DNA of 64,000 nucleotides from Oscillospiraceae bacterium (GCA_021202845.1 JAJQCF010000002.1:19562-83561), one strand, 5' to 3'. Shown: positions 50,113-59,670, counted from the stretch's first letter. The notes: a model not told the origin generated them from the sequence alone. A program made the numbers and translations.

Positions 50113-52530
50113 ATGAGCAGCTTTGACAAATACAGGATACACGAGGTAGCCAAGGACTTTAAGACGACAAGCAAGGTTATCACCGAAATCCTCACAAGTT
50201 ATGCCACGACTCCCAAGAACCATATGCAGGTTTTGGAGGCGGAGGAGCTTGACATCATATTTGAATATATGAGCCAGCACAACCAGATAGCGAGCATAGA
50301 GGAGGTATTTGCCACCGCCAACCAGCACTCCGAGAAAAAGGAGGCCGCGGCAAAGCCCGCGCCCAAGGCTCAGTCCGGCGCAAAGCCGCAGCAGGCCAAG
50401 CAGCCCGCCGCGCAGCCCCAGAGCGACCGCCAGCAGGGAGGTCAGGCGCGGGGAGGGCAGACCCAGAGCGCCCAGCCCGCCGCGCAGCCCCAGCCGAAGA
50501 AGGACGCGGAGAAAAAGCCGCACGTCCCCCGTCAGGTCGCGGAAAAGCGCGTGGTGGACACCCGCCGCGGCGGCAGCGCGAACCTTGCCAAGTATGACGA
50601 AAAATTCGATAAGCTCGCCGGAGAGAGCGGCGGACGTCAGCGCGACAACCAGCGCGACAGCCGCTCGAAAATGTCCGGCCGCAGCCGCCAGAAATCCCAG
50701 CAGCAGTCCGGCTCGCTCAAGCGCCGTCAGGAGGAGCGCGACAAAATGCAGCGCCTCCAGCTGGAAATTTCCCGCCGTCAGCCCGTCAAGGTGTCCATAC
50801 CCGACGAGATAGGCGTGGGAGAGCTGGCCTCGCGCATGAAAAAAACAGCTTCCGAGGTGGTAAAACAGCTGATTAAGCTCGGTATTTTTGCCTCGGTTTC
50901 CGACATAATAGACTTTGACACCGCCGCGCTCGTGGCAATGGAAATGGGCTGCAAGGTGGAAAAGGAAGTAGTGGTAACAGTCGAGGAGCGCCTTATAGAC
51001 GACCGCGAGGACACCGAGGAGGAGCTTCAGCCGCGAGCGCCCGTCGTTGTTGTCATGGGTCACGTTGACCACGGCAAGACCTCGCTGCTCGACCGCATAC
51101 GCCGCACCCACGTCGCCTCCGGCGAGGCGGGCGGCATTACGCAGCACATCGGCGCTTACTGCGTCAGCGTGAACGGCAGCCCCGTAACATTTTTGGACAC
51201 CCCGGGTCACGAGGCTTTCACCTCCATGCGCGCACGCGGCGCGATGGTGACGGACATTGCAATCCTCGTCATTGCCGCGGACGACGGCATAATGCCGCAG
51301 ACCGTGGAGTCCATAAACCACGCCAAGGCCGCCAACATACCCATTGTTGTGGCGATAAACAAAATGGATGCCCCCGGCGCGAACGCCGACCGCATAAAGC
51401 AGCAGCTCACGGAATATGAGTTAGTGCCTGAGGAGTGGGGCGGCGACACCATAGTCTGCCCCATATCCGCCAAGACCGGCGCGGGCGTACCCGAGCTGCT
51501 GGAAAACCTTGTACTGCTCAGCGAAGTGCTGGAGCTGAAGGCCAACCCCAACCGCGCGGCGCGCGGCGCGGTCATCGAAGCGCGCCTCGACAAGGGACGC
51601 GGCCCGATTATGACCGTGCTTGTGCAGAACGGCACGCTCAAGGCGGGCGATATAATCATAGCCGGCACCGCCGTCGGCCACGCGAGGAGCATGATAAGCG
51701 ACAAGGGCGAGCGCATAACCGAGGCCGGACCCTCCGTGCCCGTGGAAATATCCGGCATGAGCGAGGTCCCGCAGGCCGGCGACGCCTTCAACGTCGTCTC
51801 CGATGAGCGCATGGCGCGCGAGCTTGTTGCCCAGCGCAAGGAGCAGCAGAAGTCGGCAGCCCTCGGCGGCAACCGCAAGGTCACGCTGGACGACCTGTTC
51901 AGCCAGATAAAGCAGGGCGAGATGAAGACCCTGAACATCATAGTCAAGGCCGACGTGCAGGGCTCTGCGGAGGCGATAAAGGCGTCGCTGGAGAAGCTGT
52001 CCAACGCCGAGGTATCCGTCAAGGTCATCCACTCCGGCGTCGGCGCTATTTCCGAGTCCGACATAATGCTGGCCTCCACCTCGGACGCGATAATTGTCGG
52101 CTTCAACGTGCGCCCCAACGCCGCCGCGCGCGAGAGCGCCAACCGCGACAGGGTGGATATCCGCCTCTACAGCGTCATTTACGACTGCATCAACGAGATT
52201 GAAGCCGCCATGAAGGGTATGCTGGCTCCCGTTTACACCGAGGCTCTTATCGGCCACGCCGAGGTGCGCGAGACCTACAAGGTCAGCAAGGTCGGCACGG
52301 TGTGCGGCTGCTATGTCTCCGACGGCGTTGTCCGCCGCGGCTGCAAGGTGCGCGTGCTGCGCGACGACGTTGTTATCCACGACGGCCAGCTGGCCTCCCT
52401 CCGCCGCTTCAAGGACGACGTGAAAGAGGTGCAGACGAACTACGAGTGCGGTATGCAGATAGATAAGTTCAACGATGTCAAGGCCGGAGATATCATAGAG
52501 TGCTATATCATGGAGGAGGTTTCCCGCTGA
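50113..52530 (+). CDS. infB: Translation initiation factor IF-2
   Basis: An 805-aa GTPase that places initiator tRNA on the ribosome. The IF2_N segment (about 1-50) is KYRIHEVAKDFKTTSKVITE, a long Gln/Ala/Lys/Arg-rich linker spans about 75-215, and a second IF2_N-like unit (IPDEIGVGELASRMKKTASE) precedes the G domain with GHVDHGKTSLLD, LDTPGHEAF and INKMD. AAGGAGGAA precedes the ATG. Confidence 0.98.
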   Translation: MSSFDKYRIHEVAKDFKTTSKVITEILTSYATTPKNHMQVLEAEELDIIFEYMSQHNQIASIEEVFATANQHSEKKEAAAKPAPKAQSGAKPQQAKQPAAQPQSDRQQGGQARGGQTQSAQPAAQPQPKKDAEKKPHVPRQVAEKRVVDTRRGGSANLAKYDEKFDKLAGESGGRQRDNQRDSRSKMSGRSRQKSQQQSGSLKRRQEERDKMQRLQLEISRRQPVKVSIPDEIGVGELASRMKKTASEVVKQLIKLGIFASVSDIIDFDTAALVAMEMGCKVEKEVVVTVEERLIDDREDTEEELQPRAPVVVVMGHVDHGKTSLLDRIRRTHVASGEAGGITQHIGAYCVSVNGSPVTFLDTPGHEAFTSMRARGAMVTDIAILVIAADDGIMPQTVESINHAKAANIPIVVAINKMDAPGANADRIKQQLTEYELVPEEWGGDTIVCPISAKTGAGVPELLENLVLLSEVLELKANPNRAARGAVIEARLDKGRGPIMTVLVQNGTLKAGDIIIAGTAVGHARSMISDKGERITEAGPSVPVEISGMSEVPQAGDAFNVVSDERMARELVAQRKEQQKSAALGGNRKVTLDDLFSQIKQGEMKTLNIIVKADVQGSAEAIKASLEKLSNAEVSVKVIHSGVGAISESDIMLASTSDAIIVGFNVRPNAAARESANRDRVDIRLYSVIYDCINEIEAAMKGMLAPVYTEALIGHAEVRETYKVSKVGTVCGCYVSDGVVRRGCKVRVLRDDVVIHDGQLASLRRFKDDVKEVQTNYECGMQIDKFNDVKAGDIIECYIMEEVSR

Positions 52531-52533
52531 ACC

Positions 52534-52926
52534 ATGCCATCCAATAAACTATACAGGACGAACGACGACATCCAGTTCGCCCTGTCCCGCCTGCTGCCGC
52601 TGGTGAAGGACCCGAGAGTGAACCAAGGCTCGCTTGTGAGCATCACCCGCGTCGATACAACCGGCGATTTGCGCTACTGCCATGTCTGGCTGAGCGTTCT
52701 GGGCGAGATAAACGAAAAGGACTTTATGAAGGGGCTGAAATCCGCGTCGCCGTGGCTCCGCCGCGAGCTGGGCAGCCGCTTGGCTCTGCGCTACACGCCG
52801 GAGCTGATTTTCGAGCTGGATAAGTCCATTGAACACGGCGCGTATATCAACAAGATGATAAGCGACCTGAATATTTCGGGCGGCGAAAGCGATAAAGCCG
52901 ATGGAGCGGAGAGTGAAGAGCAATGA
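52534..52926 (+). CDS. rbfA: Ribosome-binding factor A
   Basis: A 130-aa KH-fold protein for 30S maturation. It has ALSRLLPLVKDPRVNQGSLV, TGDLRYCHVWLSVLG and LRRELGSRLALRYTPELIFE, in the family order. It starts 3 bp after infB and its stop overlaps the next start (ATGA). Confidence 0.95.
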   Translation: MPSNKLYRTNDDIQFALSRLLPLVKDPRVNQGSLVSITRVDTTGDLRYCHVWLSVLGEINEKDFMKGLKSASPWLRRELGSRLALRYTPELIFELDKSIEHGAYINKMISDLNISGGESDKADGAESEEQ

Positions 52927-53858
52927 CGGTCAGTGAATTTGTGGACTGCCTCAAGGCTTCGCGGAGCTTCCTGCTACTGACTCACCGGCGTCCCGACGGC
53001 GACACGCTCTGCTCCGCCGCGGCGCTCTGCTCGGCTCTGCGGCGCTGCGGCAAGAGCGCCGCGCTGCTGCCCAACCCCGACATTACGGAAACGTACGCGC
53101 CGTTTGTGGAAAAGTACGTGTCGGGCGATATTTTGCCCGACTGCACCGTTATCAGCGTGGACACCGCCGCGGAGCATATGCTGACGGAGGGCTTTTCCGG
53201 CAGGGTAGATTTGTGCGTTGACCACCACGGCTCGAACACGCTCTACGCCGCCAAGTCGCTCGTGAGGCCGGACAAGGCGGCCTGCGGACAGGTGATAGTT
53301 GAAATAATAGAGCTGCTCTGCGGCGAGCTGACGCGCGAGGAGGCCAACCTGCTGTACATCGCTCTCAGCACCGACACCGGCTGCTTCTGCTACGCCAACA
53401 CGGACGCCGAGGCGCTGCGCTGCGGCGCGCATCTGCTGGAGCGCGGCGCGGAAAACGGCAGGCTGAACAAGCAGCTTTTCCGCTCGGCCAGCCTCTCGCG
53501 CCTCGCGCTGGAGGGCAGAGTGTACTCCACAATGCGCTCGGAGCGTGCGGGCACGGTGAGCATTGCCGTTATCACGCAGAAGATGATGGATGAGTGCGGC
53601 GCGACGGAGGACGACTGCGACGACCTCGCCTCGCTCGCGGGCAAGGTGCGCGGCAGCGTGGTCGCGGTGACGGTGCGCGAGATTGCGCCCGGCAGGAGCA
53701 AGGTTTCCGTGCGCACGAACGAGCAGGTCAGCGCCTGCGAAATCTGCGCGCGCTTCGGCGGCGGCGGTCACCCGATGGCCTCCGGCTGCACCATAGAGGC
53801 GGAGCCGTATGCCGCCGCCGACATGGTCTACGCGGCGGTCTGCGAAGTTTGGAAATGA
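52923..53858 (+). CDS. nrnA: NrnA-like DHH-family oligoribonuclease/pAp phosphatase
   Basis: A 311-aa DHH/DHHA1 phosphoesterase. Metal motifs are THRRPDGDTLCSAAALCSAL, VSVDTAAEHML, CVDHHGSN and STDTGCFCYANTD; the DHHA1 domain has RFGGGGHPMASGCTIE. It degrades short RNA oligonucleotides and pAp. Its position between rbfA and truB is the usual Firmicutes order, with ATGA overlap to rbfA. Confidence 0.94.
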   Translation: MTVSEFVDCLKASRSFLLLTHRRPDGDTLCSAAALCSALRRCGKSAALLPNPDITETYAPFVEKYVSGDILPDCTVISVDTAAEHMLTEGFSGRVDLCVDHHGSNTLYAAKSLVRPDKAACGQVIVEIIELLCGELTREEANLLYIALSTDTGCFCYANTDAEALRCGAHLLERGAENGRLNKQLFRSASLSRLALEGRVYSTMRSERAGTVSIAVITQKMMDECGATEDDCDDLASLAGKVRGSVVAVTVREIAPGRSKVSVRTNEQVSACEICARFGGGGHPMASGCTIEAEPYAAADMVYAAVCEVWK

Positions 53859-53862
53859 GCGA

Positions 53863-54732
53863 ATGAACGGAATACTACTTATAGATAAGCCCCCGGACTG
53901 GACAAGCCACGACGTTGTGGCAAAGCTCCGGGGCGTTTTGCATGAAAAGCGCGCGGGACACTCCGGCACGCTCGACCCGATGGCTACGGGGCTGCTGGCG
54001 GTGTTCTTCGGGCGCGCGACGCGGGCGGTGCAGTTCGCGGAGAACGACGAAAAGGAATACCTCGCCGCCCTGCGCTTGGGCACTGTGACGGACACGCTGG
54101 ACATCACCGGCAGAATTGTTTCCAGCTGCACGCCAGATGTGGCGCTGAGCGAGCTGGACGCGCTGCTGCCGCGCTTTATCGGCGAGCAGGAGCAGCTGCC
54201 GCCGATGTACTCGGCCATAAAGGTGAACGGCGCGCCGCTCTACAAGGCCGCCCGCGCCGGACGCGAGGTCGAGCGAAAGCCGCGAAGGATAACGATTTTC
54301 GAGCTTGAGCGCGTCGGCGAGCTGTCGGGCGACCCGCTTCTGCGCGTGCGCTGCAGCAAGGGGACTTACATACGCTCTCTGGCCGACGACATCGGCTGTG
54401 CTCTGGGCTGCGGCGCGTGCCTGAGCTATTTGCGCCGCACCCGCGCGGGCGCTTTCTCCGTTGACGAGGCCGCCGCGCTGGAGAGCGTCTACGACCTCGC
54501 CGCGTGCGGAAAAGCCGAGAGCCTGCTAAGGCCGGTGGACACGCTCTTTTCCGCGCTCCCGAGCTTGGCGCTGACGGAAAATCAGGAGCGGGTCATAAGA
54601 AACGGCGGCAGCTTTTCCACGCCCTTGACGGACGGGGACTACCGCGTTTACTCCAAGAGCGGAGAATTTTTGGCTCTGGGCTCCGCCGCGGATGGGCGTC
54701 TGAAGAGCGTCAAGAGCTTTTTTGAGGTGTGA
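53863..54732 (+). CDS. truB: tRNA pseudouridine(55) synthase
   Basis: A 289-aa TruB enzyme that makes psi55 in tRNA T-loops. It opens NGILLIDKPPDWTSHDVVAK and has the catalytic motif RAGHSGTLDPMATGLLAVFF (Asp in GTLDP), LPPMYSAIKVNGAPLYKAAR and CSKGTYIRSLADDIG. The ATG at 53863 lies 4 bp past the nrnA stop. Confidence 0.96.
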   Translation: MNGILLIDKPPDWTSHDVVAKLRGVLHEKRAGHSGTLDPMATGLLAVFFGRATRAVQFAENDEKEYLAALRLGTVTDTLDITGRIVSSCTPDVALSELDALLPRFIGEQEQLPPMYSAIKVNGAPLYKAARAGREVERKPRRITIFELERVGELSGDPLLRVRCSKGTYIRSLADDIGCALGCGACLSYLRRTRAGAFSVDEAAALESVYDLAACGKAESLLRPVDTLFSALPSLALTENQERVIRNGGSFSTPLTDGDYRVYSKSGEFLALGSAADGRLKSVKSFFEV

Positions 54733-54733
54733 A

Positions 54734-55633
54734 ATGGGCAGTACCAAAAGTACAAAAAATATACTGGCGCTCGGATTTTTCGACGGTATACACATTGGAC
54801 ACGCCAAGCTGATAGAGTGCGCTAAGGAGCGCGCCGCGCAGCTGGGCGCCCGCCCCGCCGTGCTCACGTTCGACAGCCACCCCGACACATATGTGCGCGG
54901 CGAGCGCGTGGAGCTAATCAGCTCCGCCGCGGACAGGGTTTACATAATCAATGAATATTTCGGCGTGGAGGACGTATATTTCCTGCACTTCAACGCCGAG
55001 GTCATGCGCATGAGCTGGCGCGACTTTTTAGACGATGTTTTGGCGACCTACTCCGCCGCGGGCTTTGTTGTCGGCCATGACTTCACGTTCGGCTTCAAGG
55101 GCGAGGGCAATGCGGAAAATCTGGCGCTCTACGCCGCCGAAAAGGGCCTCAGCTGCGACGTTATCCCCGCGGTCACGCTGGACGGCATAACCGTCAGCTC
55201 CACGTATATCCGCTCGCTGCTGCTCAGCGGTGACATCGAGCGCGCGAACCGCTTTTTGGGGCACCCATATCTGCTGACGGACACGGTGCGCACGGGCAAG
55301 CGCATTGGCCGCAAAATGGACGCGCCGACGGTGAATATGCTAATTGGCGAAGGCGTGCTTGTGCCGCGCCACGGCGTTTACGCCTCGCGCGCCGTGCTGC
55401 CGGACGGTCAGGAACGCGCGGCCGTGACGAACATAGGCGTGCGCCCGACCTTCGGCGGCGGCAGGGTGACGGCGGAGACGAATATCCTGCACTTTGACGC
55501 CGACCTTTACGGACAGCGCCTCTGCGTACAGCTCTACTCCTTCCTCCGCCCCGAGCGCCGCTTCGACACCCCAGCTGAGCTAATGGCCCAAATCCACGCC
55601 GACGCCCGCCAAGCCGAAGCCTACTTCGGTTGA
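54734..55633 (+). CDS. ribF: Bifunctional riboflavin kinase/FAD synthetase
   Basis: A 299-aa enzyme. The FAD synthetase half has LALGFFDGIHIGHAKLIECA and VGHDFTFGFKGEGN, and VSSTYIRSLLLSGDIERANR ends it. The riboflavin kinase half reads GKRIGRKMDAPTVNM where the family usually has G-FPTAN, so that loop departs from the norm. GEG and NIGVRPTFGGG are intact. It closes the translation operon; the ATG overlaps the truB end by a few bases' distance (1 bp gap). Confidence 0.94.
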   Translation: MGSTKSTKNILALGFFDGIHIGHAKLIECAKERAAQLGARPAVLTFDSHPDTYVRGERVELISSAADRVYIINEYFGVEDVYFLHFNAEVMRMSWRDFLDDVLATYSAAGFVVGHDFTFGFKGEGNAENLALYAAEKGLSCDVIPAVTLDGITVSSTYIRSLLLSGDIERANRFLGHPYLLTDTVRTGKRIGRKMDAPTVNMLIGEGVLVPRHGVYASRAVLPDGQERAAVTNIGVRPTFGGGRVTAETNILHFDADLYGQRLCVQLYSFLRPERRFDTPAELMAQIHADARQAEAYFG

Positions 55634-55660
55634 CATAACTTTATTAAGCCGAAAAATAAT

Positions 55661-55683
55661 GGCTGCACCAAAACGGTGCAGCC
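55661..55683 (-). terminator. Hairpin between ribF and the Rpn gene, matching 11089
   Basis: GGCTGCACC (55661-55669) and GGTGCAGCC (55675-55683) form a 9-bp stem between the convergent genes. On the minus strand ATTATTTTT follows, so it ends the Rpn-type gene well. The same stem and a nearby TTGCTGTT occur at 11089-11117. Confidence 0.7.
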
Positions 55684-55697
55684 ATTTGCTGTTGCCA

Positions 55698-56549
55698 CTA
55701 TTCCTCTGCCATCCGCTTTACCTCGTCAAGCGGAATATTTGTGAAGCGGGCAATGTCTTCAAGTGAGAAATGTTTGAGCATTTGTTTAATCAAAGCCGTT
55801 TGCGTTTTCTCCACGCCCTCTTGAATGCCTTCTTGTTTGCCTTCTTCTCTGCACTCCTGAGCGATGTTGTACAGCTCAATGTCCAGCACCTGTTGTTGGT
55901 TGAATAATGTCGTCATGATGTCAACAACCTCCTTTTGCCGCGATTCTAAGAACGACTTTAGCACACCACGTTCTGTGCTTATTTTTATTGCCTCGTCCAA
56001 AGCCCGTTTATTATGGCCGTATGTCTTTGCCTGCTTATCGAAAATTTTGCTGAACTCAATGTACTGGTCCAAAATATCTCCCGAGCCGTCGTCTACCAGC
56101 ACCTTGACCGTTATCTCCGCCGAACCGTCGCCTCCGTAAAGATCGGAGAGCTTGAGCGTGTCCGGCACGTCCTGCTTATCGCCGGTGTAGACAACGTACA
56201 ATTCCGGCTTAGGTATTGATACCGGCTTTTCTCGGTAAAGCGACAGCTTGTGCTCCGTTACGTACTCCTTATAAGTTGAAGCAAGGTACATTAGCATACG
56301 CAGCGGAATATTTTCGGAGAACGTGGACTGCGCTTCGACAAGGAAGATAAGTTTATCTCTCACTTGTATGCCCAAGTCGTTGTACTGCCCGATGACCATT
56401 ACGTTCTCCAGCGTCACCAGCTTGAAGTCCTCTTCCTTTACGTCCGTGTCCTCGGGGTGGAGCTGGAGATACAGCGCCTTTGTGTACTCCGGCTGCTTGA
56501 ACATGAACGTAAAAATGCTGTCTTTGATTTGCCTATTGGGCTCAGTCAT
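55698..56549 (-). CDS. Rpn family PD-(D/E)XK nuclease
   Basis: A 283-aa protein of the recombination-promoting nuclease/putative transposase group. The core has DSIFTFMFKQPEYTKALYLQ, then VIGQYNDLGIQVRDKLIFLV followed by EAQS (D...ExQ active-site form), and YLASTYKEYV. The C-terminal part is helical with EEGKQEGIQEGVEKTQTALI, a common tail of this family. Members cut DNA and spread by unclear means. The ATG at 56549 follows AAGGA; a GTG lies 9 nt upstream. It begins 23 bp after the exonuclease gene. Confidence 0.85.
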   Translation of the reverse strand: MTEPNRQIKDSIFTFMFKQPEYTKALYLQLHPEDTDVKEEDFKLVTLENVMVIGQYNDLGIQVRDKLIFLVEAQSTFSENIPLRMLMYLASTYKEYVTEHKLSLYREKPVSIPKPELYVVYTGDKQDVPDTLKLSDLYGGDGSAEITVKVLVDDGSGDILDQYIEFSKIFDKQAKTYGHNKRALDEAIKISTERGVLKSFLESRQKEVVDIMTTLFNQQQVLDIELYNIAQECREEGKQEGIQEGVEKTQTALIKQMLKHFSLEDIARFTNIPLDEVKRMAEE

Positions 56550-56572
56550 CGGCGTCACGTCCTTATTTTAAT

Positions 56573-57571
56573 TTACTTCTTCTTTTTCTCATTTTTCTTC
56601 TTAGCAGAGGACTTTCCGCGGCTGTGGCTGCGGCCGCGGAGGCGGCTGGCGGCTAACTTGCTGCGGTAGTAGTCCTCTGTTTTGCTGTCCGCGCGGTAGA
56701 GAATACGGTTCGCGCACCAGACGTTTTCTTCGGCTTTGCGGAACTTGAGGCGCACGAGGAATTTGCCGTGCTCGGGGCAGGAGGCGAGGGACATATAGCG
56801 CCTGTCGCCCTGATTGACCCATTTGGAGAAAGTGAGCTTTTCGCCGCAGTCGGGGCAGAGAACGGTGGAGACCTTTTCGTCCGCCATTGCCGCGGAGCGG
56901 GAGGAGAAGCCGTCGTAGCAGGTGTGCTCCAGCGCGTCCTGCATCAGCTCGCCCGGGCTCTGCGCGTTCTGTGCCGCAAGGGAGAGGCGGCGTATGCCCT
57001 TTTTGTACTCGGCGATGCCAACCTCCATGTCGAGGTGCGAGCATATGAGCGCGGTGTTGTAGGCGTCGCCCAGCGCGTCGTGCGCCACGCGCGTCTGCTC
57101 GATTTCAAAATGCTCCATTGCGGTGTGCAGGGCCTTTTGATTCTTGTCGCCCTCGACCTGACTGTTGTATATGGGCTGGAGGTTAATCCACTCGGCAATC
57201 CAATCCCAGTCGAGGTCGTGGACAATTATGTTCTGCTCCATTATGCCCTTGTCGTCGTAGCCCCAAGTGAGGAAGGTGCAGCCGTCGCCGCACCACTCGC
57301 GGAAGCGCGCCATAGCCTCAGGGAAGCTGACGCCGGTATTCAGCCGCTCGGTGTCAATGCCGGTCAGCTTTTTCACTTTGTAGTGCATTCGGCGGAAGAA
57401 CACGGGTTTGATGTAAATTTGGAACTCATCGCCGGGGGTCATGTCCTCATTGAGCTTGACAGCTCCGATTTCGATAATCTCACCGCGCAGATGTATGGGC
57501 AGATGGTTGAACACTGAGGATTTGGCGCTCATGGCCTGATTCCACTCAAGGTCCAGCACAATATAATGCAT
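56573..57571 (-). CDS. DEDDh 3'-5' exonuclease with zinc-ribbon and basic tail
   Basis: A 332-aa protein. The exonuclease domain (about 1-185) has motif I YIVLDLEWNQ (DxE), IIEIGAVKLNEDM, TWGYDDKGIMEQN and motif III RVAHDALGDAYNTALI (HDAxxDA), as in ERI1/KapD-type RNases. A C-terminal part has LCPDCGEKL and a later Cys pair, then a Lys/Arg-rich tail (RGRSHSRGKSSAKKKNEKK). RNA or DNA trimming is likely, the target unknown. The ATG at 57571 is chosen over a frame extension. Confidence 0.87.
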   Translation of the reverse strand: MHYIVLDLEWNQAMSAKSSVFNHLPIHLRGEIIEIGAVKLNEDMTPGDEFQIYIKPVFFRRMHYKVKKLTGIDTERLNTGVSFPEAMARFREWCGDGCTFLTWGYDDKGIMEQNIIVHDLDWDWIAEWINLQPIYNSQVEGDKNQKALHTAMEHFEIEQTRVAHDALGDAYNTALICSHLDMEVGIAEYKKGIRRLSLAAQNAQSPGELMQDALEHTCYDGFSSRSAAMADEKVSTVLCPDCGEKLTFSKWVNQGDRRYMSLASCPEHGKFLVRLKFRKAEENVWCANRILYRADSKTEDYYRSKLAASRLRGRSHSRGKSSAKKKNEKKKK

Positions 57572-57710
57572 TGAAAAACTCACCACTTTTAAAATTAAAC
57601 AATTTATCTTGCCATTGTATGCTCTTAGTATAACACCTCCGCGCGATATTGTAAAGGTGCGGATAACGAATGAACATGCAGCAAAATGGCCGAGAGTTGA
57701 AATTTCCTCT

Positions 57711-58907
57711 TTACCCGTGGCGGCGCGGGGAGGCGGTGTCGCCTTTTTTGCCCCACACGAAATAGTACCACGGCAGGGTCAGCAGAGCGAGGGCGCCGCT
57801 GACGAAGTATATCATATGATAGCTGCCGGAGACGGACTGCACTACGCCCAGCAGGAACGGGCCGACGCCGACGCCGGTGTCGCACAGGGCGTAGAAGGTA
57901 GATACGGCGTAGGTGCGGCGTTCGGGCAGCGCGTGGCCGGAGATTATGGCGTTCAGACCGGCGGAGAGCGCGCCGTAGCCCATAGCGCAGCCGAACGCGC
58001 AGAAAACTATGGTCGGCATGGAGGGGTATGCGCCCAACAAAATAAGCCCTATGCCCTGCAAAATCAAACCCGGGCAGCAGGCGAGGTTATCGCCGAAGCG
58101 GTCCTGCACCATGCCCATAAGCGGGCGCGCCGCCAGCAGAACCGCGGCGTAAATGAGGAAAAAGTACGAAAATTCGCGCTCCAAGCCCGTTTCCGCCGAG
58201 TAGAGACGGTAAAACGACATGACCGCCACGTAGCCGAGCGCCAAGAGCGTTATGCAAAAAGCGAGCGGCACGGACTGCACCTCCAGCACACGGCTGAGAC
58301 CTCTGCCGCGCCCGTCCGCCGCCGGGGGCGCGATGCTGACATCGTTCGGAACCTTGATGAGGAAAGCAAAAAGGAGGGCAAAGAACGCGCACACGGCGGC
58401 TGCGGCGAAACAGCCGGTTGAGCCGAAAGCGTCATAAATCAAACCGCCGGCAAACGGTCCGACGGCGATGGCGAGCGTGGCGGGGAGCATGAGGTAGCCC
58501 ATAGCCTCGCCGTAACGGCTCTTGGGCAGCGTGTAGGTGCCGACGGTCAGCACCGCGTTGGAGCCGGCGCCGAAGCCCAGCCCGTGGAGGAAGCGGATTG
58601 CGAGCAGCGAGCCTATGCTGTGCGTGAGAAAATAGCAGCAGCAGGCCACGAAATGCAGCGACAAAAACACGAGCGCAATCCTTTTCCAGCCGTATTTCGC
58701 CTGCCCGCCGCCGGAGTACAGTCTTGACATCAGCCCGCCGATTACGTATATGCCGGAGACGAGCCCCGCAAGGGAGGCCGCAACGCCGAAGGACGCCGCG
58801 TATTCCGTTATCGTCGTCATCAGCATATACATTACCATAGCGCTGAAGAATGTGCTGGCCAAAATGAGACAAAAATCCTTGGTGAATATTTTTTCCTTCG
58901 CGTTCAT
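57711..58907 (-). CDS. MFS transporter
   Basis: A 398-aa membrane protein with 12 predicted helices in two six-helix halves. The loop between helices 2 and 3 reads GGLMSRLYSGGGQAKYGWKR, a form of the MFS motif A, and its counterpart between helices 8 and 9 is ARPLMGMVQDRFGDN. The family includes drug and metabolite exporters; substrate unknown. The ATG at 58907 has a weak ribosome site. It is divergent from the hydrogenase operon. Confidence 0.87.
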   Translation of the reverse strand: MNAKEKIFTKDFCLILASTFFSAMVMYMLMTTITEYAASFGVAASLAGLVSGIYVIGGLMSRLYSGGGQAKYGWKRIALVFLSLHFVACCCYFLTHSIGSLLAIRFLHGLGFGAGSNAVLTVGTYTLPKSRYGEAMGYLMLPATLAIAVGPFAGGLIYDAFGSTGCFAAAAVCAFFALLFAFLIKVPNDVSIAPPAADGRGRGLSRVLEVQSVPLAFCITLLALGYVAVMSFYRLYSAETGLEREFSYFFLIYAAVLLAARPLMGMVQDRFGDNLACCPGLILQGIGLILLGAYPSMPTIVFCAFGCAMGYGALSAGLNAIISGHALPERRTYAVSTFYALCDTGVGVGPFLLGVVQSVSGSYHMIYFVSGALALLTLPWYYFVWGKKGDTASPRRHG

Positions 58908-59049
58908 TTTTATATTATCCCGCCTTGCCCGCCGCGCAGTCCCCCGTGCGGCGGAAGTGTAATTGACAATTAAGTTCATTCTACCACGCCTCACGGGTTA
59001 AGTCAAAACGCGGGAGGACAATTTTTGTTGAAATAGCTCAAAATTTTAA

Positions 59050-59078
59050 TAGACAAATGAGCTTAAATGTGATATTAT
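59050..59078 (+). promoter_or_regulatory. Promoter of the hydrogenase operon
   Basis: TAGACA and TATTAT are separated by 17 bp, about 75-100 bp upstream of hndA. Just upstream, TTGA and TCAA half sites (59028-59041) form a weak dyad resembling part of a Rex redox operator; that part is uncertain. Confidence 0.65.
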
Positions 59079-59151
59079 GCAGAATAACAAGCGAGACTAT
59101 GAAAAATATGATTTCCTAAAGGAAAAATTTTGACGAATTGGAGGAAATGCT

Positions 59152-59670
59152 TTGAGCTGCTGCAAAAATAACGGGATAAGCATCGGTACTGAGGAGCAGT
59201 ACGAGGCTCTGATAAGCGCCATTGACGAGCTTAAAGACCGCCGTTCCTCTCTTATGCGCATCATGCAGCGCGCGCAGGAGATTTACGGCTGCCTCACTCT
59301 GGAGATTCAGAACGTCATCGCCAGAGAGACGGGGAGGGCGCTGGAGGAGATTTACGGCATTGCGACCTTCTATTCCATGTTTACCCTCACGCCGCGCGGA
59401 AAGCACAGCGTGTCGGTCTGCATGGGCACCGCCTGCTATGTCAAGGGCGCGGGAGCTGTTCTGGCGCGGCTGAAGGAGCTGCTTGCTCTGGAGGAAGGGC
59501 AGGAGACGACGGCTGACGGCCTCTTCACGCTCACCGAGTGCCGCTGCATCGGAACCTGCGGCCTTGCGCCGGTCATGGTCGTGGACGGCGAGGTCTACGG
59601 GCGCATGACGCCGGACGCCGTGGAGGGTATCCTGCAAAAATACCGTGATAAGGAGGCGGAGCAGAAATGA
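59152..59670 (+). CDS. hndA: Electron-bifurcating hydrogenase NuoE-like subunit
   Basis: A 172-aa thioredoxin-fold [2Fe-2S] subunit. The helical N-terminus has LMRIMQRAQEIYGCLTLEIQ, and the cluster cysteines are in SVCMGTACYVKGA and CRCIGTCGLAPVMVVDGEVY. It passes electrons between the flavin subunit and the hydrogenase. The start is TTG at 59152 after GGAGG, because the nearby ATG is out of frame. Its stop overlaps the next ATG (ATGA). Confidence 0.93.
   Translation: MSCCKNNGISIGTEEQYEALISAIDELKDRRSSLMRIMQRAQEIYGCLTLEIQNVIARETGRALEEIYGIATFYSMFTLTPRGKHSVSVCMGTACYVKGAGAVLARLKELLALEEGQETTADGLFTLTECRCIGTCGLAPVMVVDGEVYGRMTPDAVEGILQKYRDKEAEQK

Noticed and set aside
55698..56549. Transposase with insertion-sequence ends
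   Set aside because: Rpn proteins are often labelled putative transposase, but no terminal inverted repeats or target duplication were seen around the gene.
59025..59045. Clear Rex operator upstream of hndA
   Set aside because: Only TTGA and TCAA half sites with imperfect flanks are present; it falls short of the TTGTTAAN4TTAACAA-type consensus, so it is kept only as a weak possibility.
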